Shown here: piece by piece, positions 16,543-24,769 of the stretch | How the letters are laid out: each line of letters opens with the position of its first letter | Numbering within the stretch: position 1 is the first letter of the stretch | Source: Bradyrhizobium manausense | GTDB lineage: Bacteria > Pseudomonadota > Alphaproteobacteria > Rhizobiales > Xanthobacteraceae | Direction: 5' to 3' | Assembly (NCBI RefSeq): GCF_018131105.1 | Contig: NZ_JAFCJI010000001.1 | Location: 1,116,001 to 1,180,000, forward strand | DNA: 64,000 nucleotides | Notes under the pieces: model-generated | The model's input: the letters and a program-made list of their open reading frames with translations, nothing else | Database searches by the model: none | What the model was told of the DNA's origin: nothing | Made by a program: the position numbers and the translations under genes

Positions 16543-17481
16543 ACGACGCGTCGTCAGCGAGATGGCATAAGCGGCGCAGCGAGCTGCGAAGATCTCGTCG
16601 GGCGGTTGGGCAATGCCTTCGGCGAGATTCGCTGGATCGAAGGCGGAAGCGTCGCAGGTTTCGTCCGGCTCGAGGCCGGTGATGACGATCGTTCCCAGCC
16701 GAATCTCTTCACGATTGTCCTCGTCTGGCCATCTGATGGTTACGTCCGTGGTGGGGTCGCCGGGACGATCGAGCAGCGCCATTACACTGAACCGGATATC
16801 GCCGCTGGTGACCCGATGTTCGAGGTCGTCGTGCAGGAAGTTGGCGAAGCTCGCCGTAAGGTCGCTCTCCCTCGGCGCGACCTCTGCGCCGACGGGGGTG
16901 ACCTTGAACTTGATGAACCGTGTTTCGCCGGCTGAATTTGTTGCAGGAAATGAATGCACGCCCCAATAGGTGGTGCTGGCAAAATTCCGGGGCAGTGGAT
17001 GCGCGGCGATATAACCGGCCTGATGCAGTGTTTCGGGATTGGCGGCGGAGAATGCCTTGACTCTCTCGATATCCGGACTGCCGTCCGGCCCTGGAATGCG
17101 CGCCTCGAGGAACGCGAGCATTTGGTCCAGCGTCTTCGCAAAATGCACCGGAGCGCTTTGCGCGAGAATGTCCGAACGGTGGTGAATCTCTCCGAGCCTG
17201 AAGCTAAAGCCGCTTAGCACGAGATTGTCGGTAACTGTGGCCCCGGGATTGGTGCTCCCGATCGAGAAGCGCGCCAACACGCGCGATGGTCTTGTGAAAC
17301 TCCGCGATCTCGTGATTTCCTCCGCCCGATCCGACGGGACATAGGTCCCTCGCACACATCTGCCCTTGCCAAAGCTCGCGCGTACCTTAGGCGGAACGAC
17401 CGCTCCCGCTTTCAGCGCATCGACAATCGCCGCGGGCGTGGCGGTCGGAATTTGGGGCGTTGGCAGCTTTGGGCTTGACAC
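16540..17481 (-). CDS. Catalase-like (SrpA-type) heme protein with the distal His replaced
   Basis: A 313-residue protein of the small catalase-related family (clade of SrpA peroxidases). Family signatures: VLARFSIGSTNPGA, LSGFSFRLG, SAPVHFAKTLDQMLAFLEAR, NPETLHQAGYIAA, YWGVHSFPATNSAG and the C-terminal RCAAYAISLTTRR. The proximal heme ligand motif RxxxY is present (R301-Y305). Where family members have the catalytic HAKG motif, this protein reads FGKG (Phe37), so normal peroxide cleavage is doubtful. No signal peptide is visible. It may bind heme for another reaction or for sensing. It converges on an AraC gene. Confidence 0.85.
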   Translation of the reverse strand: MSSPKLPTPQIPTATPAAIVDALKAGAVVPPKVRASFGKGRCVRGTYVPSDRAEEITRSRSFTRPSRVLARFSIGSTNPGATVTDNLVLSGFSFRLGEIHHRSDILAQSAPVHFAKTLDQMLAFLEARIPGPDGSPDIERVKAFSAANPETLHQAGYIAAHPLPRNFASTTYWGVHSFPATNSAGETRFIKFKVTPVGAEVAPRESDLTASFANFLHDDLEHRVTSGDIRFSVMALLDRPGDPTTDVTIRWPDEDNREEIRLGTIVITGLEPDETCDASAFDPANLAEGIAQPPDEIFAARCAAYAISLTTRR

Positions 17482-17520
17482 CGCGATGGTCTAGCGGATC
17501 TGCCATCTCGCTACTCCAGA

Positions 17521-17550
17521 GCGATTGCTGCGATTATCGTGCGATTGCTG
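17521..17550. promoter_or_regulatory. 10-bp direct repeat upstream of the catalase-like gene
   Basis: GCGATTGCTG occurs at 17521-17530 and again at 17541-17550, a 20-base period, 40-70 bp upstream of the catalase-like start. Direct repeats two helical turns apart are the usual arrangement of AraC-family binding sites, and three AraC genes lie next to this gene. The assignment as an operator is inference. Confidence 0.4.
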
Positions 17551-17592
17551 GTAAGGGGATTCCGCAGTCGCTCGGCCTGTTCGGCGTCTGGC

Positions 17593-18957
17593 TCACCGAG
17601 CAATCTTGTCGACTGCTGCCGTCCATGCCTTGCGATAAGCATCAAGGCCTGTCATCGACATCGGAGCGACGGGGCCGGGTTCCGCGATATGGTAAGAGGG
17701 GGGCCAGTGCGCGAGCATGGCGGCGCCGCGTGCCGTGCCTGCGGCGTCCTCGGCCCTGAAGACACGCTGCGCCGGTCGTAGTGCGCCGAGAGCCTGACAG
17801 AAGGGAAGATTGCCGGCGAACGTCCCTTCGACGATGAGATCTCCCCCAGTTACGCCCATCCGTGTCAGCATCAGATCGCTGACCAAAGCGCAATACAGCG
17901 TCGCAAGTGCGGTTCGATCGCGCGTTGCGACGTCGCCGCGGATCTTGCCTTTGGACGTCGCATAAGGTCCGCCATGGCCGGTGAAACAGGGTAGGGCCAT
18001 CGCGCCCGAGGCGATGACGCGTTCGAGGGCGCCAGGCTCAGGATTTCCGCCGCCGCGAGCGATGACCGCGTATTCGCGTCCGCCCATGAAGCGTCCGCAG
18101 GCGATGGGGCGGCCCAGCGCGTCGACGTTGGCGAGGGTGTCGTCGCGAGGGTCGAGTTTCTCGAGCGAAAGGCCCACGCACATCAGGATTACCCAGGTGC
18201 CGGTCGACAGCACGGTGAATGGCGCCTGACGCGAGACGAGATAGGGCAGAAGTGAAGCGTTGGAATCGTGGATACCGCAAAAGACCGGCGTTTCAGGTGC
18301 GAGCCGGCATGTGGCGGCGATTTCTGGTTTGATCGGACCGAGCGGATCGAAGGCGCGGCGCAGCGGCGGCAGCAAGTGCTCGACGGAGAGAGATTTGACG
18401 AGGCTCGAGGGCTGTCCCTGCCGCGGCGCCCAGAGATCAGCATGAGCGCCGAGAGTCGTGACTTCGGAGACTGCGACCCCGCTCAAGCGCCAGGCCCAAT
18501 ATTGTGGATAGCCGACGAAATGCCTCGCCTTGGCAAAGAGGTCCGGACAGCGCCATTTCTGATAGGCGAGCTGTCGACCGAGATTGAGGCCGGCGGGCAG
18601 GTTCGGCGATAGGCTCTCCGCAAAGGGCGGCCGCAGCTTGGCATACTCGGGCTCGATCACCTCTACGCCTGCGAATTCGTAGTCCAAGACCGGAGCGGCG
18701 AGATTGCTCTCGCCGATCAAAGCACCGGCTGCGCCATGTGCGGTCGGAACGATCGCATCAATCCGGTGCGTGCGTGCGGCCTCACGAAGCGCATCGAGAA
18801 AGAAGTTCCAGGCGGTCTCGACGTCTTCGTGCGGATAGGGCGGTCCTAGCAAAACGCGGTTGGGCGCTGTCTTTTCCCAGAGAAGCCGGCCGTGGTCGAA
18901 CAAGGCAAGCTTGACGTTGGTCTTGCCGATGTCGAAGACTGCGACCGTCTGGCTCAT
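17593..18957 (-). CDS. rhaK: Rhamnulokinase-type FGGY sugar kinase
   Basis: A 454-residue FGGY-family kinase. N-terminal ATP-binding phosphate-1 motif VAVFDIGKTNVKLALFD, substrate-site VPTAHGAAGALIGE, middle IHDSNASLLPYL and STGTWVILMCVG, C-terminal GGDLIVEGTFAGN. In the rhizobial rha locus the kinase RhaK is needed both to phosphorylate rhamnulose and for transport; this gene ends the rhaRTPQSK operon. ATG 18957 is chosen because family members start at the MSQTVAVFDIG segment. It is separated from rhaS by 134 bp containing two hairpins. A general FGGY kinase for another sugar cannot be excluded from sequence alone. Confidence 0.85.
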   Translation of the reverse strand: MSQTVAVFDIGKTNVKLALFDHGRLLWEKTAPNRVLLGPPYPHEDVETAWNFFLDALREAARTHRIDAIVPTAHGAAGALIGESNLAAPVLDYEFAGVEVIEPEYAKLRPPFAESLSPNLPAGLNLGRQLAYQKWRCPDLFAKARHFVGYPQYWAWRLSGVAVSEVTTLGAHADLWAPRQGQPSSLVKSLSVEHLLPPLRRAFDPLGPIKPEIAATCRLAPETPVFCGIHDSNASLLPYLVSRQAPFTVLSTGTWVILMCVGLSLEKLDPRDDTLANVDALGRPIACGRFMGGREYAVIARGGGNPEPGALERVIASGAMALPCFTGHGGPYATSKGKIRGDVATRDRTALATLYCALVSDLMLTRMGVTGGDLIVEGTFAGNLPFCQALGALRPAQRVFRAEDAAGTARGAAMLAHWPPSYHIAEPGPVAPMSMTGLDAYRKAWTAAVDKIAR

Positions 18958-19091
18958 CGTCAACTCAAGGCAGGTGGACAATTCGACAAGCAACGTGATC
19001 ACCGTGTCATGGCCGGCTTGCTGCGGCCATGACCGCGGAGATCAAAGTGCGTCGCCCGACTGCTTTCGGCGGGCCGGGCGACGAGTTCGGA
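18958..19091 (-). promoter_or_regulatory. Intercistronic hairpins between rhaS and rhaK
   Basis: Two stem-loops lie between the rhaS stop and the rhaK start: GTCATGGCC/GGCCATGAC at 19006-19033 (9 bp perfect, 10-nt loop) and GTCGCCCG/CGGGCGAC at 19051-19082 (8 bp). They could protect the rhaS message or attenuate transcription into rhaK, giving more binding protein than kinase. There is no T tract for a full terminator. Confidence 0.55.
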
Positions 19092-20207
19092 TCAGAAATC
19101 GAAATCCTTGATGTTCTGCTTCGTGAAAATGAACGGCGACCCAAGCAGAATCTCGCTGCCATTGACCACGTTCAGCTTGCCGAGCTTGCCCGCGTCCACG
19201 GACGTTGCACCGGGCTTCAGGCTGCCGTCGACCACGGCACGCATCACGTAGGTTGCGGCATAGCCGAGATCGACCGGATTCCACAGCACAACCGACTTGA
19301 CGCAGTCCGCGTTGACATACGGCTTCATCGCATTTGGCGTGGCGAGGCCGACCACCGCCACCTTGCCGCAGAGCTTGGCCTTGGTCACGGCTTCCGCCGA
19401 AGCAGGCGTTGCGACCGAGGTCATGCCGAACAGGCCGGCGAGTTTGTCGCCATGCTTGTTGATCAGGGTCGTCGCCTGGTTGAAGGACAGGTTGTTGTCC
19501 TCCTGCGCCTCGACCGTTTCCAGCCATTTCAGCTTCGGATGGCACTTCTGCGCATAGGCCCACATCTCGGCGATCCAGCGTGCCTGGTTCGGTGTCGTGA
19601 AGGTCGAGGTGACGATCGCGAAGCTCTTGTCTTCGCCGGCCTCCTTGGCCATCGAATCCATCATCGCCTTGGCGATGCCGTTGAACTCGGCCTGGTTGAC
19701 GAACCATTCGCGGGCGTCTGGAGCCGAGTTGGCGTCATAGCCGACGACATGGATGCCCTTCGACAGGGCCTTCTTCAGGACCGGCGCGATCGCCACCGGA
19801 TCGTTGGCGGCGAAAAGAATGCCGTCGACGCCGCTGGTGATGTAATTGTCGATAAACTTGATCTGCTCGTCGATCTTGGCCTCAGTCGGGCCGTCGGTCT
19901 TCACCGTGACATTGCCGAGCGCCTTGGCAGCCTCCTGCATGCCTTTCGTCGTCGCGTTGAAATAGCCGATGCCGATCAGCTTCGGCACGTCGACCAGGGT
20001 GATCGGTTTGCCTGCCTTGTCGGCCGCATTGGTTGGCTTGCCACCGTCATATGGCTTGGCAGCCGGTGCGGCGTTGGCTTCGCCTGCCGAGCACGCAAGC
20101 GGATTGACCGGCAGGTCGTCCGCGCCGTCCCATCTCTTGTCCGCCGCGGAGGCCGTTCCCGCCAGGATCGTCGCGCCGAGGAATGCAACTGCTAATCCGA
20201 GTTTCAT
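19092..20207 (-). CDS. rhaS: Rhamnose ABC transporter, periplasmic binding protein
   Basis: A 371-residue periplasmic sugar-binding protein of the ribose/rhamnose class. Signal peptide at the N-terminus (MKLGLAVAFLGATILAGTAS, cleavage near residue 24), then KPITLVDVPKLIGIGYFNAT, GILFAANDPVAIAPVLKKAL, VVGYDANSAPDAREWFVNQA and ILLGSPFIFTKQNIKDFDF. ATG 20207 has a strong GGGAGGA SD 7-13 bases upstream; the longer open frame is not used. It sits 49 bp after rhaQ with a hairpin between them. Confidence 0.93.
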   Translation of the reverse strand: MKLGLAVAFLGATILAGTASAADKRWDGADDLPVNPLACSAGEANAAPAAKPYDGGKPTNAADKAGKPITLVDVPKLIGIGYFNATTKGMQEAAKALGNVTVKTDGPTEAKIDEQIKFIDNYITSGVDGILFAANDPVAIAPVLKKALSKGIHVVGYDANSAPDAREWFVNQAEFNGIAKAMMDSMAKEAGEDKSFAIVTSTFTTPNQARWIAEMWAYAQKCHPKLKWLETVEAQEDNNLSFNQATTLINKHGDKLAGLFGMTSVATPASAEAVTKAKLCGKVAVVGLATPNAMKPYVNADCVKSVVLWNPVDLGYAATYVMRAVVDGSLKPGATSVDAGKLGKLNVVNGSEILLGSPFIFTKQNIKDFDF

Positions 20208-20228
20208 CTTGTTTTCCTCCCCTGTTGA

Positions 20229-20246
20229 AGCCGCTTCTTCGCGGCT
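20229..20246 (-). promoter_or_regulatory. Hairpin between rhaQ and rhaS
   Basis: AGCCGC (20229-20234) pairs with GCGGCT (20241-20246), 6-nt loop, in the 49-bp gap just upstream of the strong rhaS SD. Such intercistronic stems before or after binding-protein genes often stabilise that part of the transcript. Confidence 0.45.
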
Positions 20247-20256
20247 AGACACGCCA

Positions 20257-21249
20257 TCAAACGCCCTCGCGTTTCCGCTGGAGCGAACTCGCCACAAGAG
20301 TTGAAAGGATGAGGACCGCGCCGATCACGATGATCGTCGCATCGCCCTTGACGCCGGTCAGGGCTAGACCGTTTTTCAACAGCTGGATCATTGCGAGGCC
20401 GACCACCGTGCCCCAGATCGTGCCGACGCCTCCGAATATGCTGGTGCCGCCGAGCACCACTGCCGCGATCACGTCGAGCTCATAACCGATCCCCATATCC
20501 GAGCGGGTCGTGGTCACGCGGGAGACGAGAACACAAGCGGAAAGTCCGGCCATCAGGCCCGACAATGTGTAGATGATCAGCTTGACGCGATCGACCGGCA
20601 AGCCGGAAAAGCGCGCGGCTGTCTCGTTGTTGCCGATCGCATAGAGCGTTCGGCCGAAGGTGGTGCGGTCGAGGACGATGGCCGAGACCACGATCGCGAT
20701 CAGCAAGAGCCAGAGCTGCGCCGGCACACCGAAGAGGTTTTCCTGTCCGATAAAGTAGAACCATTCCGGGTAACCGCGCACCGAACGCGCCTGGCTGATG
20801 CCCTCCGCCAGCCCGCGGTAGAGGGCGAGCGTCGCAATGGTCATGATCAGCGGCGGAACTTTCACTTTGGTGATGACGATCCCGTTGAGAAAGCCAGCCG
20901 CGGCGCCGACGAGCAGCGAGAAGCCAATCGCCAGCGGAAGAGGAAAGCCGAAAATTTTCCAGGAATAGCCAAGCAGGATCGCGCAGAGCCCGACGATCGA
21001 GCCGACTGACAGATCGATGCCGCCGGTGATGATGATGAACGTCATCGGTAGCGCGATCAGCCCGACCTCGGTCGTCAGCCTGCCCTGGTTCAGCAGATTG
21101 TCGAGTGTAAGGAAGCGACTGTTCAAGCCTCCGAGCCCGATCAGCGCAACAAGCAGGATCGCCGCGAGCATGGTCTCGTGGCGCAGCAGCCACCAGGGCA
21201 CGACGCGCTTGGCGGCTTGGGGGAGGGGAATCTCGCTCATGGCGCTCAT
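20257..21249 (-). CDS. rhaQ: Rhamnose ABC transporter permease
   Basis: A 330-residue RbsC-type permease with 8-10 hydrophobic segments (for example MLAAILLVALIGLGGLNSRF). Family signatures are LPMTFIIITGGIDLSVGSIV, GRTLYAIGNNETAARFSGLP (the conserved GNN-EAAR loop) and AAVVLGGTSIFGGVGTIWGT. Its ATG overlaps the stop of the upstream permease by 4 bases. The assignment to rhaQ rather than rhaP follows gene order only. Confidence 0.9.
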   Translation of the reverse strand: MSAMSEIPLPQAAKRVVPWWLLRHETMLAAILLVALIGLGGLNSRFLTLDNLLNQGRLTTEVGLIALPMTFIIITGGIDLSVGSIVGLCAILLGYSWKIFGFPLPLAIGFSLLVGAAAGFLNGIVITKVKVPPLIMTIATLALYRGLAEGISQARSVRGYPEWFYFIGQENLFGVPAQLWLLLIAIVVSAIVLDRTTFGRTLYAIGNNETAARFSGLPVDRVKLIIYTLSGLMAGLSACVLVSRVTTTRSDMGIGYELDVIAAVVLGGTSIFGGVGTIWGTVVGLAMIQLLKNGLALTGVKGDATIIVIGAVLILSTLVASSLQRKREGV

Positions 21250-22232
21250 GCTCCGGCCATGCGCCGGCGCCGCAGAATGTCGGCAATCACGGTCGCGAGG
21301 ATAAGCACGCCCTGGACCGCGCGGATCCAGTAGGGCGAGACGTCGGTGAAGACCAGCGCGCTGGCAATCTCGGCGATCAGGACGGCGGCAAGGGTCGAGC
21401 CGACCACCGTGCCGACGCCGCCGAGAATGCTGACGCCTCCGACGACCGACGCGGTGATGATCGTCAGCTCAAGATTGGGCGGCACGGTCGACTGGATGAC
21501 GCGCAGTTGCGTCGCGTAGAGCAATGCGGCCGCCCCCGCGAACAAGCCGTGCAGCGCGAACACCATCACGACCGTGCGCGGCTGCGAAATGCCGCAGAGC
21601 CGCGCCGCTTCGGCATTGCCGCCGACCGCGTAGATCGCACGTCCTGAGGCCGTATAGCGCATCCACAATGCGGCCAGGATCGTTACCAGGATCATGAGAA
21701 AGACCGGAAATGGCAGCGCACCGAAGATCTCGATATCGGCGAGATGGAAACTATCGGGCAGGTCGGTGATCCATTTGCCGCCGGTCACGCTGATCAGGCC
21801 GCCTTTGAGGATCGACAGCATGCCGAGCGTCACCACGATCGCCGGAATGCGCAGATAGGCAATGATGACGCCCTGCAACGCCATCACGAGGACGCCGGCA
21901 ACGAGTGCCGCGAGCCAGGCGACCACGATCGGCGCACCGTTCACAGCCAGAGTGCCGCTGATCGTCGCCAGGACGCCGATCAGCGCGCCGACGGAAATGT
22001 CGATGTTGCCAGACACGATCACCATCGACATGCCGACTGCCGCGACGGCGATATAGGCGTTGCCGAGCAGCACGTCGGAAAGATTGCGTGCCGCCAGAAA
22101 GCGCGGGTTATATAGGCCGACGGCAATGGCAAGGCCGATCACCGCGATCGCGAGCAAAGCCTCCTGCGAGGCAAGGGCCCTCAGCCGTCGTCGCGGATCA
22201 GCCTCGGCGCCGGCTAAGGTCACCGCCGTCAT
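21246..22232 (-). CDS. rhaP: Rhamnose ABC transporter permease
   Basis: A 328-residue RbsC-type permease, partner of the next gene. Signatures: [40 protein letters not shown] and [20 protein letters not shown]. Cytoplasmic Arg-rich ends ([10 protein letters not shown] at the N-terminus, RRRRMAGA at the C-terminus) fit the positive-inside rule. It overlaps both neighbours by 4 bases (ATGA), so it is translated as part of one polycistron. Confidence 0.9.
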   Translation of the reverse strand: MTAVTLAGAEADPRRRLRALASQEALLAIAVIGLAIAVGLYNPRFLAARNLSDVLLGNAYIAVAAVGMSMVIVSGNIDISVGALIGVLATISGTLAVNGAPIVVAWLAALVAGVLVMALQGVIIAYLRIPAIVVTLGMLSILKGGLISVTGGKWITDLPDSFHLADIEIFGALPFPVFLMILVTILAALWMRYTASGRAIYAVGGNAEAARLCGISQPRTVVMVFALHGLFAGAAALLYATQLRVIQSTVPPNLELTIITASVVGGVSILGGVGTVVGSTLAAVLIAEIASALVFTDVSPYWIRAVQGVLILATVIADILRRRRMAGA

Positions 22233-23770
22233 GCTGCTTTCTCCGCCTTTTCATGGCTGCCCATCATCGCTGCGCCAACCGACTCCTGGGTTGCATCCTC
22301 GCGCGAGAATTCGGCAACGATACGGCCTTCGCGCATCACGAGCACACGGTCGCTCATGCCGAGCACCTCCGGTAGTTCGCTCGAAATCATCAGGATGGCG
22401 AGTCCCTGGGCCGCAAGCTCGCCCATCAGCCGATGGATCTCCGCCTTGGCGCCGACATCGATGCCGCGCGTCGGTTCGTCGAGGATCAGCAGCTTCGGCC
22501 CGTTGGCCAGCCATTTGCCGAGCACGATCTTCTGTTGATTGCCGCCGGAGAGCTTGCCTGCGATCTGCTCGAGCGAACTTGTCTTGACTGCAAAGCGCTT
22601 GACGCCATCGCCGGCGAGCTTGCGTTCGGCACCACGGTCGATGAAGCCGCCGAATGCGACCTTGCCGAGCGCGGCGAGGCTGAAGTTTTCGCGCACCGTC
22701 ATCGGCCGCACCAGGCCTTGCGTGCCGCGATCCTCGGGAACGTAGGCGACGCCCAGAGACCGCGCCTGGGCGGGCGAGCGAATGTCGACTTGCCGACCGG
22801 CGATCCGGATTTCGCCATCCTCCGCAGGCGTGACGCCGAAGATGGTTTGCGCCAGCTCGCTACGGCCCGAGCCGACGAGGCCGGCAAGACCGACGATCTC
22901 GCCGGCTCGCACCGAAAGCGAGGCGCTCTTCGTCAGCGGCCGTCGTTCGAGGTCCTTCACCTCCAGCACCGGCTTGCCGATCGGAACCGTGATCTTCGGG
23001 AACAGGCTTTCGATCCTGCGGCCGACCATCAATTGCACGAGCTCGGCCGCGTCCGTATCGGCGACGCGCTTGGTTGCGACATGCGCGCCATCGCGCAGCA
23101 CGGTGACACGATCGGCGATCGCAAAGATCTCATCGAGACGATGGCTGATATAGATCACGGCGACGCCGCGAGCCTTCAGCTTGCGCACGATGTCGAACAG
23201 TCGCGTCACATCGTACTCGGTCAGGGCCGCGGTCGGTTCGTCCATGATCAGGATGCGCGCATCCTGCGACAGCGCGCGCAGGATTTCGACACGCTGGCGA
23301 TTGCCGACGCTGAGTGAGCCGACGACGCGCTCGGCCTGCAGGTCATGAATCTCGAGTGAGGCGAGCAGCGCATTCGTCTTCTCGCGCATCGCCCGCCAGT
23401 CGATCCGGCCGAGGCCGGCGCGCGGCGCATGCCCCATGAAGATATTTTCGGCGACCGTGAGCTCCGGGAAAAGCAGCAGTTCCTGATAGATCGTGGCGAT
23501 GCCGGCGCGCCTCGCATCGTCCGGCCGCGCGAGGTCCACCTGCCTGCCGTCCACGAGCACCTCGCCGCGATCGGGCGGGAACACGCCCGAGATGATTTTG
23601 ATCAGCGTCGATTTGCCAGCGCCGTTTTCGCCGAGCAGGGCGTGGACCTCGCCCCTGGCAGCCTCGAAGGAGACGCCGGACAGCGCCCGCACGCCTGGAA
23701 AGGACTTCTCTATTGCGTGCACCGAAAGAAGCGGAGCCGAGGGAGCTTCAGTTTGCGTGTCCGTCATCAT
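22229..23770 (-). CDS. rhaT: Rhamnose ABC transporter ATPase (two NBDs)
   Basis: A 513-residue duplicated ATP-binding subunit as in RbsA/AraG. NBD1 has Walker [10 protein letters not shown], signature [10 protein letters not shown] and Walker [16 protein letters not shown]2 has a degenerate P loop ([12 protein letters not shown]), signature LSGGNQQK and Walker [13 protein letters not shown]. The asymmetry between halves is normal for this family. ATG 23770 is used; GTG 23776 would overlap the rhaR stop, and ATG 23767 is also possible. Confidence 0.93.
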   Translation of the reverse strand: MMTDTQTEAPSAPLLSVHAIEKSFPGVRALSGVSFEAARGEVHALLGENGAGKSTLIKIISGVFPPDRGEVLVDGRQVDLARPDDARRAGIATIYQELLLFPELTVAENIFMGHAPRAGLGRIDWRAMREKTNALLASLEIHDLQAERVVGSLSVGNRQRVEILRALSQDARILIMDEPTAALTEYDVTRLFDIVRKLKARGVAVIYISHRLDEIFAIADRVTVLRDGAHVATKRVADTDAAELVQLMVGRRIESLFPKITVPIGKPVLEVKDLERRPLTKSASLSVRAGEIVGLAGLVGSGRSELAQTIFGVTPAEDGEIRIAGRQVDIRSPAQARSLGVAYVPEDRGTQGLVRPMTVRENFSLAALGKVAFGGFIDRGAERKLAGDGVKRFAVKTSSLEQIAGKLSGGNQQKIVLGKWLANGPKLLILDEPTRGIDVGAKAEIHRLMGELAAQGLAILMISSELPEVLGMSDRVLVMREGRIVAEFSREDATQESVGAAMMGSHEKAEKAA

Positions 23771-23772
23771 GG

Positions 23773-24585
23773 TCACGCCGCCGCAGTGGTTTGAGTGCTC
23801 GCATCGACGACAACGACGCGGACGCCGTGCCCGCGCAGCATGTCGAGTGCGTCGTGTGGCGCGTCGGAATCTGTGATCATCGTATCGATGCGCGAGAGTG
23901 GGCAGACGACAAGGCTGCCGCGCGAGACGAACTTCGAGGAATCTGCGAGCACGATCAGCTTGTCGGCACGCTTGAGCAGCTTGGATTCGGCGCGGGCAAG
24001 CAGGGGATCACCTTCGATCACGCCGAGCGGTCCGATCGAGATCGCACTCATGAACATCCGCGTCGCCGAATAATGCTGGATCGCATCCTCCTCGAAAGGC
24101 GAGACGATCATGCCCTGCTCACGATAGACCTCACCGCCCGGCAATGCGACGCGGCATTTCGACGTGTGGATCAGCGCATCGGCGAGCAGATAGGAATTGG
24201 TCAAAACCTTCAGGCGGCGCTCGCGCAGATACTCGCCCATCTGATAGGTGGTCGTGCCGCCATTGATGATGATGGTCTCGCCGTCGGCGCAGAGAGCGAC
24301 GGCCGCTTTCGCGATGGCGCGCTTGGCATCGATATTGAGCGTCTGGCTGACGTCGAAGGAGCGCGTGGCAAGGGAGAGAACGTCGCTTGGTGCGCTCGCG
24401 GTTTCCGGCAGGGCTTCCAGTCCGCCGTGCACCCTGATCGCGATACCTTGCTCGGCGAGCCTGGCGAAGTCGCGCCGGATTGAGGCCTCGGAGACACCGG
24501 TCGCGCGACAGGCGTCGGCGATGCGCACTAGCGACCGCTCGCGCAAAAGCGCCTTGATGACCTGCCAGCGTTCCCGCTCGTGCAC
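23773..24585 (-). CDS. rhaR: DeoR-family regulator of rhamnose catabolism
   Basis: A 270-residue DeoR-type repressor. N-terminal winged HTH: RIADACRATGVSEASIRRDF near residues 22-41. C-terminal sugar-phosphate-binding domain with IINGGTTTYQMGEYL, VALPGGEVYREQGMI and KLIVLADSSKFVSRGSL. The start is a GTG at 24585 with an excellent SD (GGGGAGG) 6 bases upstream; the longer frame to 24660 has none. It leads the minus-strand rha operon and diverges from rhaD, so it probably controls both from the region between. Confidence 0.9.
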   Translation of the reverse strand: MHERERWQVIKALLRERSLVRIADACRATGVSEASIRRDFARLAEQGIAIRVHGGLEALPETASAPSDVLSLATRSFDVSQTLNIDAKRAIAKAAVALCADGETIIINGGTTTYQMGEYLRERRLKVLTNSYLLADALIHTSKCRVALPGGEVYREQGMIVSPFEEDAIQHYSATRMFMSAISIGPLGVIEGDPLLARAESKLLKRADKLIVLADSSKFVSRGSLVVCPLSRIDTMITDSDAPHDALDMLRGHGVRVVVVDASTQTTAAA

Positions 24586-24769
24586 GTCGTCCTCCCCTTT
24601 GCTTGTAAATAGGTCACGCTCTCGCGCAGTGGTCAACTGTAATCCGTCACAATCGATCAATATCGCGCCGCGTCAATCATATTGCGTCGCGAGGTTGAGT
24701 GTCGGTGATTGACCTTGATTGAATCCGTGGCCTAAGCTGCCCAGAGATCAAGCACAGGGAGGATGCGTC
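24586..24769. promoter_or_regulatory. rhaR/rhaD divergent promoter region with repeated GATTGA/TCAATC elements
   Basis: 184 bp, AT-richer than its surroundings. GATTGA occurs at 24707-24712 and 24717-24722 (10-bp phase). Its complement TCAATC is at 24673-24678 within TCAATCATATTG, and a related CAATCGATCAAT is at 24650-24661. DeoR proteins bind repeated short elements on one helical face, so these are the best operator candidates for RhaR. Confidence 0.6.
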
